A stretch of 64,000 nucleotides of DNA. Origin: Prunus persica. Lineage: Eukaryota; Streptophyta; Magnoliopsida; Rosales; Rosaceae. A model generated the notes under the pieces. It saw nothing but the letters and a program-made list of their open reading frames with translations. It had not been told where the DNA came from and did no database searches. The DNA is taken from contig NC_034014.1 of the NCBI RefSeq assembly GCF_000346465.2, forward strand, positions 22,392,522 to 22,456,521. Reading direction: 5' to 3'. Shown here piece by piece: positions 1 through 11,300 of the stretch; position 1 is the stretch's first letter, and every line of letters begins with the position of its first letter. Made by a program: the position numbers and the translations under genes.

Positions 1-3000
1 CACCTTTGCCTGTCATATCATAGTTTTCAAAACATGCAAATCATAAAAAATATTGTCCTTGAAAGATAACAAGCAGAAAAAAGGAAAGGAATATACACTA
101 GCTGGATTGAAGAAAGTTCGACCAAGTCCATAGTATAAGCCCAACACATTGTATGCCTATTACAGAAGAGGAAGTCAGAGTTATAATCATCAGAATAAGA
201 GATTCGCCAATTGAGGACATCTAATGTAGAACATTTATTACCTTGTGATCAGGCCAAAAAAAATTATAAAATTTATTACCTTGCGATCAGGATCAGCATA
301 AAGGCTATCCATTGGAAATGGTAACTGAACATAGGACACGGGGAAAAGAATCAGCTCCAGGGATCAACATAAAGCCATGGTATCAGGATGCAAACATATA
401 ATAAAGAAATTGCAATGACAGATCTAAACATTTAACGAGAATTACAGGACTTTATGTTGTATAAACTTATTCAAATGTCATCATGTCTTTAACTCAATTG
501 AAAAAAAGAAGATGATTGCACATTCAGCTATAACTAGAGCAGCCAATTTTCTCAGCAAATAATGTCATAGGAACTTCATTACAGCAATACAAGACCTATT
601 ACTTATGCCAAACTCCAGTATTCTCAACATGGGGATTCTAGTACTTGTTACTTGAATAGCTAAGGACACAAGCAAACTAGTAATGACACAATTTGGTCCT
701 AGTAGCTCAAAATAGCTTTCTCCAATTCGAAAGCATATAAACAAGTATGATCAACCACTATCATGTCACATGGCATGCTTATTTAAAAGTAGGACAGTTG
801 TATGATTGTATGTGTGAATGAGACTTCACCAAATGATGTTTATTTCTTTTTGTCCAATGGTTCCTAACATTTGGAACCTTCAAACATATAAAGAATATCA
901 AGTGATGAAATCATTCAATCATGTTAATATATATCATCAACTGATCTGTCTTAAATAAACAAGTCACATGACATGATAGTAGCTGGCCATATGCGATTGC
1001 ATGCTTTAGAACAAGAGAGTCAAGAAACCACAATTTTATCGGCATATTAGATTGTGTCATACAAGTCTCAACTCTCCAAGGCTTGATACAGCTTAAGAGT
1101 CATTGAAGGCTCATACACTCCCTTACTTTTCGCTCCGAATTGACTATTTATTAGATAAAGACATAGCTGCATTTACAAAGATTCAATGTTTTGAACCAGT
1201 ATTAATTGACATAACTAGAAGGATTTGGTTCAACAGACACAAATGAAACTACATATTTTGACACACATCTTCAACCTTTAAAAGATGAACTTTACTCATC
1301 TAAGAGTTGAAAATGCATCCAACACCAAAAAAGAAAGAAAAATGAAAGGCAATAATTATTTTATTGGGAACATTAACTGCACATTGCACGAGTATTGTTT
1401 CCTGTCATCTCTCTCAACATTCACTCTCCCTCTCTAGGCAAAAAAAACTTACCTGTAACGGGGATAGCACTGTTTTGCCATCCCCGACCAATAACACAAT
1501 GACACATGGAAAAGTTATCCTACATGTCATTGCCTTAGTGGCCGGGGATAGCAAAAAGTGTTGTGCTATCCCCGTTGCATGAGAGTTTCTCTCCTCTCCA
1601 GGAGGAGGTTGAATGGTCAACATTTGATTTGGAGAATATAGTGGGAGGGAGAGGAAGAGAGTTAGAAACAGTCAAAGTATAAAGAGACAATACAAGAATC
1701 TTTTACAGTGCAAACATTGTTCCCAAAAAAATAATATATAAAGGAATTTTTTTGTCAGGCACACTTCCAACCTTTAGATAAAAATCCAATGGTTGAAAAT
1801 ATGTGTCAAAACGTTTGGCTTTATTTGTGACCCATAAACGAGACCCTGCATGAGTTGTTACTGTCAAATGGCTTTTGATTTGATGGTGAGAGAACTAACA
1901 TACTTAACATAACATATATGTTCACCACTTATTTTGAGATGTTCATGTATCAGCCAAAAGGATTGGAGCTATTAGCTAAAAATATTATTATCTCATTCCT
2001 TAATCCAACATGTCTACTGGTCGTATGCCCACTAGCATGTTCCTGAGACATATCCTATAAAACCGTATTCCATTTAACACATCCCCATTTTCTTGTCATG
2101 AGATATCTGATTTTGATACTTACTATACAAGCATTCAAAGTATAAATATGACCCTAAAAGATGATAGCATGGAATACAACTCTATGTACTGCAGCTTGAG
2201 AAACATTGTGGTGGGAAAAATGGGAAAAATAAGATACCCGTTCTGCAAGGATACGAGCTTTATCAGGACTACCAACACCAACTGCAATTATTTTCACACC
2301 AGCTGAATCAAATCTAGCTTTAGATTCTTTTAGAGCCGAGGCAAGTTCCCAACTGAAAAGAAGAAGCAGAAGAAGTAACACATCATAAGAACATCCAGCA
2401 ATTCAGATAAAACCCATTCTAGAAACTGGTTTGGAGGCTAGTTACCAGCAAGGGCATCCAAAGTGCCTCAATAGTGCAACAACAGCCACCCCCTGGAACA
2501 AATTGAATAAGAAGCAACTTAGAAACTAACACACCACATCAGATCAAGCAAATATACAACTCCATAATAATTATTACACATTTGTACATGTACCTCTACA
2601 ATTGCATTGCTACCTAGTGGTTTGGGAAGTGTCATTACACTACCTGAGGTTTGCTCTGTTCCATTTTACCTTCTAAACGCATCCTTTTTGTATGAAAATT
2701 AAAAGCAAAATCCAACCACAGAAATCTCACAGGCGCAATACAAGAGTGCATCTTTCCAATCCAAATAAATACAATTCGCAAAAGGGTTAATCCGAAAGGA
2801 ATTAAAATCACAAGCAAGAAAAAAAAATCATTGAAAAAAAATCATTGCCAAAAAATGGAAAATGATAAAAGTTTACTCAGTTAGAGAGGGCAAAAGTAGA
2901 AAGGCTACCTCGTTCAGATCCCAGAGGTCTTTGAACTGGACGGAATCACCAGCAGCGGTGAAAATGCTAACATCACCGAGGACCTCACCGATGCTGGGGC

Positions 3001-3223
3001 TGAAATCCAAAGCAGATGCGTTGGTGGAGGCTCTGGAAACTACAAGTCGTCTGGAGCTATACTGTGTTGTTGATTTTGGGGAGCAGAAGAGGGAGGGAGA
3101 GCGTGGAGTGTTAGGAGGTGAGAAAGAGGGAGATTGGGAAGGGGCGATGAGAGATGAATGAGAAGGAAGAGAGGGGGTTGAAGGGGATTTAAGGGTTAGG
3201 ATTTGCGGGGAGATTAGGGCCAT
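1..3223 (-). CDS. AAED1: Thioredoxin-like AAED1 (AhpC/TSA-like) protein, probably chloroplastic; 3' end outside window
   Basis: Six exons can be joined on the minus strand: 3223-2909, 2492-2446, 2352-2238, 324-280, 156-97 and 9-1 (cut by the window edge). All introns between them are GT-AG and the frame stays open throughout. The first 105 residues begin with a Ser/Thr/Pro-rich stretch that looks like a plastid transit peptide (inference). Exon 2 encodes GVAVVALLRHFGCPCC, placing the Cys-Pro-Cys-Cys active-site motif at about residues 118-121, followed by WELASALKES. Later exons give LPFPMDSLYADPDRK and GLGRTFFNPAS, both typical of the peroxiredoxin-like PRXL2/AAED1 family. The family is thought to act in thiol redox chemistry; the substrate is unknown. 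Intron 3 is long (325-2237) and holds a foldback repeat. The start is the first ATG of the open frame. Family assignment is firm, localisation less so. Confidence 0.9.
1457..1576. repeat. Short foldback (MITE-like) element in intron 3 of the AAED1-like gene
   Basis: The ends are inverted copies: AACGGGGATAGCAC on the left and GTGCTATCCCCGTT on the right. A further inner match of CCCCG/CGGGG blocks extends imperfectly for about 35 bases. The whole unit is about 120 bases with no coding potential. Size and symmetry fit a miniature inverted-repeat element. No clear target-site duplication was seen, so the superfamily is left open. Confidence 0.6.
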
Positions 3224-4310
3224 GGCTCTCTCTGAGGAATCCTAGGGAGCTGAGCTGATTCTCCAATGGTAGTGTGGTATACGGTGGGTTGAGAGAATCT
3301 AGTGGTGGGAGGGAGGCAATTGACTAGTACCAATTACCAAGACAAACGTGTTTCTGTTTCTTTTCTATTTGTGTGGCGGGAATAGTTCTTGCAAAACATG
3401 TTACGTTGCAAATACTGTCACTCCAGCCCATTTAGGTTCGGGCCGGCCAAAGCTCCAGTTTGGAAGTTGTTATTAGCATTTCAAAACACTCACCACACAA
3501 AAAAGCTGGACGTAAATGGGTGCGGAAAGATATTTTTAAAGTGCCAAAAGAGCTAAATTAAGAAAATGTAAAAACACAGTATTGGAATATTTCCTACAAA
3601 AGAAGAAACGTAATTTTGATTACACATCAACCATAACAATCAAGGGTTTCGGACCAACATCCAGGCTACAAAGGAGCTATTATCATCAATACAACTTCTC
3701 ACTCTCACCACTAGGAGAGTCTTGGTGACAAACATGTCACATTTAACCAAATAATTCAAAAACAACTAAATAGAAAAATTCTCATAAGAACTTAAAATAA
3801 GAAAAACACAAACAACATTACCAAACAACCTGGGAGACAAAACTATAAGCCTTTCTCGGATGTTCTTGCCATATTATTTGAATTCCTAGATTTTATTTTT
3901 CTTGTCTAGCATTTATCCATAGATTAAGAGTATTTTTACCGCAGAGTCCGGTCTGGGCAAAAGGCCCCTTAGGTTGAAGAAACCCACTTCATCGCACAAA
4001 TCCAGCGAGGGCATATGGTGGGTTCCATAAAGACTAGACAAGCTTGAAGGCAAGAACATCCTGAGCTGTTGCTTGAGGACGCTGACATCAGTGCTGAAGC
4101 ATGCGAATAAATTTTTTTTATATAAAATTGAAAAAAGTTATGCAAAATTACCAAAAAATTCAGAATCTTTTTTTATACATACCTAGCAATTATTATTATT
4201 ATTAATCTCATACATAAAAATAAATTTAATCCCATGTAAATAGTAATTATCATTGAATTACCATGACAATAAGTGAAAAAGCAAAAAAATTATTAATAAG
4301 ACAAGCACTA
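3224..4310. other. Intergenic stretch between the AAED1-like gene and the P450 pseudogene
   Basis: It holds the probable 5' flank of the minus-strand AAED1-like gene and then AT-rich DNA. A more GC-rich block at about 3940-4110 has no frame I recognise. I see no RNA gene and no convincing coding frame. Confidence 0.5.
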
Positions 4311-4538
4311 TTCACATTAATGCATGCCCTTACTCCCTTTGCCATGTCACTGGTGGAAGCCTTCAATCATATGAACTTCATTTTCATCAACTTTCTTCTG
4401 CTCAAAGCATTGAATCAACGACCCGAAAGCCAAACCCATTACAAGATGGGCTAGGCCTGCCCCAGCCCCAGGACAAGCCCTTCTTCCCATCCCGAATGGC
4501 ATCAAGCTTAGAGCATTTTCAACAGGGCTGGAAAACTC

Positions 4539-4567
4539 GGGCTGGGGGGGAGGGGGGGGGTTTGGGG
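4539..4567 (+). repeat. G-run cluster just inside the left Harbinger end
   Basis: Four runs of three or more G are separated by very short spacers (CT, A, TTT). This fits the G-quadruplex pattern. It lies 28 bases inside the transposon end. Any role is inference. Confidence 0.5.
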
Positions 4568-4731
4568 CAAAAAACGAAGTCTAGCAGCAAAAGTCCAGCC
4601 CGGGTGAGAGTGGGGGCCACCAAAACGGGCAGGCCCGAAGGCGAATTCGGCCCAAGCTCGGGCCCGAAGTCTGGGACAAAATAGATGAGGCCAGCATGGT
4701 GTCAGCCCTGAAATTTTGAATTTTTTTTTAC

Positions 4732-4760
4732 CGTTGGCGCGTGCATTGCACGCGCCAACG
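4732..4760. repeat. Near-perfect 29-nt palindrome inside the Harbinger element
   Basis: The arms CGTTGGCGCGTGCA and TGCACGCGCCAACG are exact inverted copies around a single T. Weaker symmetry extends outward into flanking T-rich and A-rich tracts. It lies between the left end and ORF1. It could be a transposase or ORF1 binding site, or a hairpin in a transcript; the sequence does not decide. Confidence 0.85.
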
Positions 4761-5084
4761 TTAAAAAAAATTTCAAATCAACGCTACAGTGCCGCCAACG
4801 GCTCTTTGACACGTGGCGGCCTCTGGTCGCTCCGATTGGAATTTTTTCTTCAATCCAACGGCAGCCAATTTTTCTGCCAAAAAAAATCGAATTTTTTTTA
4901 AAAAAATACACAAAAATTACAGAATTTTTTGTGTATAAATACCAACCAATACTCTTCACTTTTAACACCAACTCCTCATATATTTTCTTCTCCTTCTACT
5001 ATTGTTCACTTTCTCCTCAAATTTTATTCACTTTCTATTCAATATTTTTTCACTTTGAAGTTGTAATTTTTTTTCTAGCATATT

Positions 5085-6168
5085 ATGGGTTCTTCTAATG
5101 AAAATGGAGGGGCATGGAGCATGATGGAAGATGTTAGCTTGTGTGAGGCTTGGGTCCAAGTTAGTCATTGTCCCGTAACGGGCAATGAGATTAAATTTTC
5201 TCATATGTGGAAAAAAATTCATCAAGCATTTTGTGAAAGGGCAATTGGTTCTACACGTACAGAAATGGCATTATCCAGTAGGTGGAAAGTTCTTAATAAA
5301 GAGTTGGGGAAATGGAGAAATGCCTTAGCAAAAGCAATTGACAACCATCGAAGTGGAGAAAATCTTAGCAGTGAGGTAAATTATTTGTCATTTTTCTTCT
5401 ATTAAATTCTATGTCATATTAATTTTTATTTAAATGTTTCTTGCAATTTATATATTTTGTTAATATGTCTCTATTTTTTTTTTAATACATGTTGTATTTT
5501 TTTATTATTTCTTTAATTTCCATTAGTTTTTTTTTACATGTTGCATTGCCAATATTTTAAAAATTCTCTTGCATTTCCATTTCATTTTTTTTTATAGATT
5601 ATACAAGCACAAATGTGGTTTGGTGCTACTGGCCAAGGGAAAAAAAAGTTTCAACCATACCCATTGTTGGGAGGTGGTGAAGACTTGTAAGAGATTCCAA
5701 ATTATTCCAACCGGTCCGACGGTAGTCTTGAACGAGACTCCACTTCGTGAGACGTCGGCATCGAATTCACCTATGGATTCCCCGATGAATCTAGACTCAC
5801 CCATTGAAAATGAGCCAAGGCCTATTGGGAGGAAGGCGGCGAATGCGAAGAGAGGGAGTAATTCTAGCAAGAATGCATCTCAATTTTTGGAGGAACTTTC
5901 AAAGCACCAAGCCATGAGAATTGAAATGGACTTGAAACAACAAGAGCACGATATGGCTATTCAAGTAGAATATGCAAAAGAAAGGGAGTATGTACGCGAA
6001 CAAAACATTGAAAAAAAAGATCGGGAAACCATGGCCATGGATACAAGCCATATGTCCCCTGAAACAAAACAATATTGGAAGCTAGAACGAAGGGATGTTA
6101 TGAGACGAAGACTTTTTCGTGACGATGGACCTAGCAACACGGATTGGTTAAATGATGGAAACCATTAA
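5085..6168 (+). CDS. Harbinger ORF1: SANT/Myb-like DNA-binding accessory protein, probably frameshifted
   Basis: Exon 1 (5085-5375) encodes a trihelix/SANT-like domain with WSMMEDVSLCEAWVQVS and later MALSSRWKVLNKELGKWRNA. A GT-AG intron follows, and exon 2 starts at 5598 with IIQAQMWFGATGQGKK. The next part, SFNHTHCWEVVKTCKRFQ, and the NAM-associated-like C-terminal region rich in charged helices lie in a different frame. The switch falls at a run of eight A (5640-5647); seven A would join both parts. In this superfamily the ORF1 protein binds DNA and works with the transposase, probably for nuclear import and end binding (family knowledge). Either the gene is broken by a slippage mutation, or the homopolymer is a sequencing error, or splicing differs. 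The end is the TAA after DWLNDGNH. Confidence 0.8.
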
Positions 6169-6418
6169 AATAGTTTGTTTGCCTTTCATGTCCTAGTTTA
6201 CTTGCCTTTGATTTCATTGTATTTTTTGTTTTCTTTAATTCATGTACATTTGATTTCATTGTATTTTTTTGTTTTCTTTAATTCATGTACCTTTCATTTC
6301 ATTGTATTTTTTGTTTTGTTTAATTCATGTATTTTATTTTATTATTAGTTGTATTGCTTTTCTTTTAGTCAATAAAGAAAATATTCAACAAAAATCCTTT
6401 TTATTCAAAACATTCCAT

Positions 6419-6557
6419 ACATAAAAAACAAACCACAACCAAAGCATAAAAAATAAACAACCCACAACCAAAGCATAAAACATAAACAACCCACAACCAA
6501 AGCATAAAAAATAAACAACCCACAACCAAAGCATAAAACATAAACAACCCACTCACA
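6419..6557. repeat. 29-bp tandem repeat between the two Harbinger genes
   Basis: A unit containing ACAACCCACAACCAAAGCAT is repeated about four times, alternating slightly in its A-rich part. It occupies the gap between the convergent ends of ORF1 and the transposase gene. Confidence 0.85.
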
Positions 6558-6619
6558 ACAAAAAATAAACAACATACAACATAAACATAATAAAATAAAA
6601 ACAACTTCTTCACTTCACT

Positions 6620-7996
6620 TTATTCACCTTCATTTCCTTCATTGCCTTTCACCGCCCATAAATGCTCCATCAAGTCAACTTGACGGTGTTCATGAATATA
6701 CGACGATTGCATCTCCGTGTAGCGATCAATCATACGAGGCATGAAACTACCGTCTCTAACCAACGGTTCATGCTGCACTGCTTCTCCATTTGACCCCACT
6801 GGTTTTTCATAAATTCGTGTTAGGGCCGTGTCCATGGGATTTGGTTCATACACGTCATCAGCATCGTAATCATATTCATCTTCCACAATCATGTTATGGA
6901 GGATGATACAAGTCATCATTATACTCCTAAGCACCTCCTCGTCAAATAGACGTGCCGCGCCCCTGATAATAGCCCACCGAGCTTGAAGGATACCAAAGCA
7001 CCTCTCAACATATTTTCTGTACCCCTCTTGATAGCGAGCAAAAAATTTTTCCTTACGGGATCGGGGATGTGGAATTGTTTTCACAAATGTTGTCCACCTC
7101 GGGTATATGCCATCAGCTAGATAATACCCGGTCTGGTAGATGGTATTGTTAATTTCATATGTGATATTTGGGGCTTCACCTCTCAAAACATCATTGAACA
7201 CCGGGGATTGACCTAGGACATTCAAATCGTTTTGAGATCCGGCAACTCCGAAGAAGGCGTGCCAAACCCATGTATCAAAACCAGCAACTGCTTCCAGGAT
7301 GATACTTTTCTGCCCTTTTCTATTTCCGTAGTCCCCTTGCCAAGCAGTTGGACAATTTTTCCACTGCCAGTGCATGCAGTCAATGCTACCAATCATGCCA
7401 GGGAATCCTCGAGACTCAGCTTTTTGAAGAAGCCTTTGCAAGTCCCTGGGCGTAGGTCTGCGGAGGTAGTCTCTGGTGTACAGAGTTTCCACTGCATCAC
7501 AAAATCGCACCAAGCTCTCCAAAATAGTGGACTTCCCCATCCGAGCAATCTCATCCACCTGATCAGCAGATGACCCATACGCCAACATTCGTATCACAGC
7601 TGTGAACTTCTGCTCTGGAAGAAGTCCCAAATTTCCAGCACAATTTCTCTTTTGAACAAAATATTCATCATAATTGCAAATATCATGCATGATTTTATTG
7701 AACAAATGGGGTTGCATTCTATATCTCCCTCGAAAATGAACATCAGAGTACAGAGATTGTGGGATAAAATAATCTTCCATAAGATTCTTACCCCGGGAAT
7801 GTCTATGTCTGTCCACATTTGGGCGACGGCCTTCTCGTGATCCACGGCGAGCCTGCTTTTCTTCCTCCAGCAAAGCAACTGCTATGCCAAGTTGCTCATC
7901 TAGTTCTCTCTGCGCCCTTTTGCTTGCAGCTCGTCTACGCATTCTTTCTCTAGTTTCTCGCTCTTGCCTCTCCAAAACCTCTTCCATGTCTGCCAT
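6620..7996 (-). CDS. Harbinger transposase (DDE_Tnp_4 / plant PIF-type nuclease)
   Basis: A 458-residue uninterrupted protein. The N-terminus (1-70) is a charged helical region rich in Arg and Glu. A helix-turn-helix-like part follows around FTAVIRMLAYGSSADQVDEI (131-150). Catalytic acids fit the DDE pattern: D206 in GSIDCMHWQWKNCP, D295 in GYYLADGIYPRW, and E331 in KYVERCFGILQARW. The C-terminus includes MMTCIILHNMIVEDE, a hallmark of plant PIF/Harbinger transposases. It would cut and join the element's ends at TTA targets in the nucleus. The start is the ATG at 7996, the only upstream in-frame start fitting homolog length. No stop or frameshift is seen, so it may be active or only recently silenced. 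Confidence 0.95.
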   Translation of the reverse strand: MADMEEVLERQERETRERMRRRAASKRAQRELDEQLGIAVALLEEEKQARRGSREGRRPNVDRHRHSRGKNLMEDYFIPQSLYSDVHFRGRYRMQPHLFNKIMHDICNYDEYFVQKRNCAGNLGLLPEQKFTAVIRMLAYGSSADQVDEIARMGKSTILESLVRFCDAVETLYTRDYLRRPTPRDLQRLLQKAESRGFPGMIGSIDCMHWQWKNCPTAWQGDYGNRKGQKSIILEAVAGFDTWVWHAFFGVAGSQNDLNVLGQSPVFNDVLRGEAPNITYEINNTIYQTGYYLADGIYPRWTTFVKTIPHPRSRKEKFFARYQEGYRKYVERCFGILQARWAIIRGAARLFDEEVLRSIMMTCIILHNMIVEDEYDYDADDVYEPNPMDTALTRIYEKPVGSNGEAVQHEPLVRDGSFMPRMIDRYTEMQSSYIHEHRQVDLMEHLWAVKGNEGNEGE

Positions 7997-8140
7997 TGAG
8001 AATGGAGAATGAAATCTAAAATTTGAGAAATGGAAATGTAGAGAAGAACTGGTGTGGGAGGTATGAGCTGAACCTCTGATTTTATAGAAAAATGTATACA
8101 GATAGATATGACACGCGGCGCAATCTTAGAGGGTGAAAAT

Positions 8141-8301
8141 CTTATCTGAAATTTGAATTCCGAAATGTATCTGAAATTTGACATTTTGAATTTATCTGAA
8201 ATTTGAATTTTGAAATGTATCTGAAATTTGAAATTTATCTGAAATTTATCTGAAATTTATCTGAAATTTGAAATTTATCTGAAATTTATCTGAAATTTGA
8301 A
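8141..8301. repeat. Short tandem array near the right Harbinger end
   Basis: Variants of ATCTGAAATTTGAAATTT repeat for about 160 bases upstream of the transposase start. Such arrays near transposon ends often hold transposase-binding sites in other elements; here that is inference. Confidence 0.8.
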
Positions 8302-11300
8302 ACCGAAAATCTTATCCGATATGAATAGTATTGACACGTAGGAACCCAAAAATCTTATCCGAAAATATTATCCAAATTAATTGTTTAAGTAAACAAAATT
8401 GTGAAAAAAACAAAAAAATGAATAGTAATTGCCATGGCAAGCCCCAACTGCTGGAAACACATTTTGCTGGAGGGGGCTAGGGCAGCCACTATTCACATAA
8501 ATAGTGCCTGTCCTAGAACTAATCTTGCCATGGCAAGAGTCAACTGGTGGAAGTGCTCTTATACGACATGTTCTGGTTGCCCTCAAACCTTTCTGGCTTG
8601 AAACTTTTTGCATCTTCCCACGGCTTAGGGTCCCTATGTATGGCCCATACATTGGCTAATAAGATTGTGTCACGTGGTATATTGAATCCAACGGTGGTGC
8701 AGTCCCCGGATGAAAAACGTGGTGCTAGCAATGGGCCTGGTGGATACAACTGGAGAGTCTCGGAGATATGGTTTGGAAATGTCTGATTCATCCATTAAGC
8801 GTTGTTCATGGCCAAGTAGATTATTCATTTCAACTTTAGCTTTGTTTAAGTTGTCTGGATGGTTAAGTACATTAAACATTGCCCATTCTAGTGTGACTTA
8901 TGATGGGTCGGTTCCACCCATTAGCAAGATCTGAAAATTCCTGAGTTAGTAACATGTTTAATAATAAAATAGAAAAGATATGGTCCATGCAAGATAGTAT
9001 ATACCACATATATGTACCATAGATAAAGAAATGAATAATAAAGGGAAGAGTGACAGTTTCTTGCGATACAAATCTACAGTATTTGGTGCATTGCATAAAT
9101 GTAGAATATCTATATATTATTGATAATTTATCGATATATAGTCGATAAATATGATGAGTATTTCTCAATTTCGATAAAATATGGCCAAAATAACGTGAAT
9201 GTAACATTTGGTATCCGGTAAGAGCCATTAATCATTGATCTTACAAAAGTGCATATAAATATAAGAAAATAGATGAATCAAATACAGTAACCAGTGTAAG
9301 CCCTTTGTTGATTTGGTCAGTGTAATGCTCAGGTTGTGACTTCTGCAAGCAAAGCATATGATCAAATCAATCATAGTACTATTTCGAAATCCACCCTCTA
9401 AATTGCTTCGATGCTCATCGACCAAACCTTGCAAATAACCTATCTACCCTCTCAGCAATCCTCACAAACTTCTTCTCATACCCCTCCTTACTAAACCAAT
9501 TCAAAATAGGCAAGAAGTTTTCAAGGTGTTTTGCTCCATTATGAGCAAAACCCTCATTTATGATCTCTATTCGTTGTCCGAAGCTTCGCCTCCATAATAT
9601 CTATTTCCTGCCACCATTCTCATTATGATGCTAAAATTGAGCTCAGAGAGCATAGACTCTTGAATATATTAACTATTTCTTTATTTTCCGATCGCCTGGA
9701 AGGGACAAAAGAAACATCTTGTTCTTTCTTTTGAGCTCCACCTTCATGAAATCTTGGCATGAGTTTTGCGAAAGTTTGAAGAGTAGCCGTTTGACTTAAT
9801 CATTTTGGACGTCGAATTAATGAGGCTTTAATTTTGGCGGAGGTTGCGCCAGTGATCGCCATATGGGGAGGCCAATAGAGTGGTGTAGTTGTAGTGGAGG
9901 TGCTTTTCGGGCAGAAGGCGGTTCGCTAAGACGTTGTCATTTCTGGTGAAGCACTCTTCGGCTGTGGATGAGGAGGAGACTATGAGGACGTGATGTGACC
10001 CAAAATAGAGAGAGAAAACGGTGTCGTATTTTTGTGCGAGGCGGTGGAAGGTTCTGCGGAATGGAGGAGACGGAGATGGCCAAGGAGTGGAAGAAGAGAA
10101 GGTGGGGTTGGTGGGAGGATTTTGTGATTGGGACGACATCTTTCTGTTCTTCGAAGGAAGAAGTTGAAGGTGAAGAGGATGAAGATGAGGGAGAGGAATG
10201 TGTAGAACAAGATGCCTTCCATGGTTTGGTTGATCAGGGCCGATATGGGATATGCACAAGCTAGGATATGAACTTATATATAGAGCTTGTTTCTTGAGTA
10301 AGAGCACATGTGTTACGTGTGTTAGTTCAATCTTATATATAGAGCTTGTCAGCTGTGAACGAAGAGATGTTGTATTTATAATGAATTGGCATAGCAGTTC
10401 TAACAAAGTTTCTTTGTTCGGTTGTGTTCTTTGTTTTCGTCGGTTTCTGTCTGCACATTTTTTTCGGCTGTGGCTTTTCGTAGTTCTTTTCAAAGTTTTA
10501 AGGTCTTCCATGTGTTGAACGCTGTAGGTTTTTATATTTTCCAGTCGGGATTTCAAGATTCATTTTGGTGTGATTCACTTTGAGACCTGCACACATCAAT
10601 GCCAACATCTTCGAGTAATTTTTCAATTCGATCATCACATTTTCACCTTATGTTACAAATTTATTCATGTTAGAACATATGTATTTATTTAGTATTATAT
10701 TTGAAATTTAAAATGATATATTAATTACGTCGTTCATCCTTATTATACGACGTGAATTAATAATACAACGTGATGTGAACGTTGTTGAATATTATGAATT
10801 TCATATCAGAAACTTGACAAAATCAAATACACCATATAATGAATGGTTTCACTACTAATAATATCGAGAACTTTTATATAAGGAGATTTTTATACATATA
10901 CCAAATTGTACCATCAATATTATAAAGACACTCGGATTAATCCAATCTGAAAGAAATAAACCCCAAATCAGCCGCTTGTCATACATTTATTAATATTTTA
11001 TACGTGAAATTCCCTTATTGTCCTTGTGTCATGAAATTTAGAGAAAGAAGTCCACATCTCACCATTTGAGTTCAATTTAGAGAAAGAAAAAAAACCTACC
11101 AACTGGGTTAATTTAGAGGGAAAAGCCCACTAGTTATTTTAATTGGGTTATCTTGGGGGTTTAAAAATAAAAATAAAAAATAAAACGTGGGCTGGGATTT
11201 ATTGTGGGCTTTTTCTTGTGAAAAGTTGGTGACAATGTTGTAATTTAAATGTGTTTGGAGTGTTCTTTTGTTTTTAGAATGGATTTGGGTTTTTTCAATA

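Larger units (their letters stand above)
4511..8558. mobile_element. PIF/Harbinger DNA transposon, complete with both genes
   Basis: The left end reads GAGCATTTTCAACAG and the inverted right end GAGCACTTCCACCAG, so 12 of 15 bases match. Both sides carry the 3-bp target duplication TTA (4508-4510 and 8559-8561) that is typical of PIF/Harbinger. Inside are the two genes the superfamily needs: a SANT/Myb-like DNA-binding protein (plus strand) and a DDE_Tnp_4 transposase (minus strand), arranged convergently. The insertion splits a P450 pseudogene in its second exon; removing the element and one TTA restores the P450 join except for one extra base. The transposase is intact but ORF1 appears to carry a one-base frameshift, so autonomy is uncertain. 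Confidence 0.93.
4310..10222 (-). pseudogene. CYP81-type cytochrome P450 pseudogene, split by a Harbinger transposon
   Basis: Minus strand, in order. An N-terminal anchor (MEGILFYTFLSLIFILFTFN, from 10222), then a frame with RTFHRLAQKYDTVFSLYFG. Next RMVAGNRYYGGEASDNE around 9600, the stretch LNWFSKEGYEKKFVRIAERV near 9490, and LQGLVDEHRSNLEGG near 9430. After an intron ending at 8931, exon 2 gives ILLMGGTDPS, a TAA stop, then VTLEWA, MFNVLNHPDNL, ISETLQLYPPGPLLAPR (the ETLRLYPP/ExxR region) and PKPWEDAKSFKPERFEG. The haem loop PFGMGRRACPGAGAGLA lies on the far side of the transposon, at about 4450-4500. Lesions: frameshifts near 9430 and 9370, the stop near 8895, a short deletion before ISETL (about 8770), an extra base just before the haem loop, and an odd 3' end. 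Intact relatives are ER-bound monooxygenases of specialised metabolism. The subfamily assignment rests on motif resemblance. Confidence 0.88.

Noticed and set aside
2862..3161. Plus-strand frame of 99 residues
   Set aside because: It is the antisense of exon 1 of the AAED1-like gene and has no recognised domain.
9828..10556. 242-residue minus-strand frame as a separate gene
   Set aside because: Its C-terminal part is P450 N-terminal sequence in a shifted frame; the upstream part is non-conserved. It belongs to the CYP81-type pseudogene.
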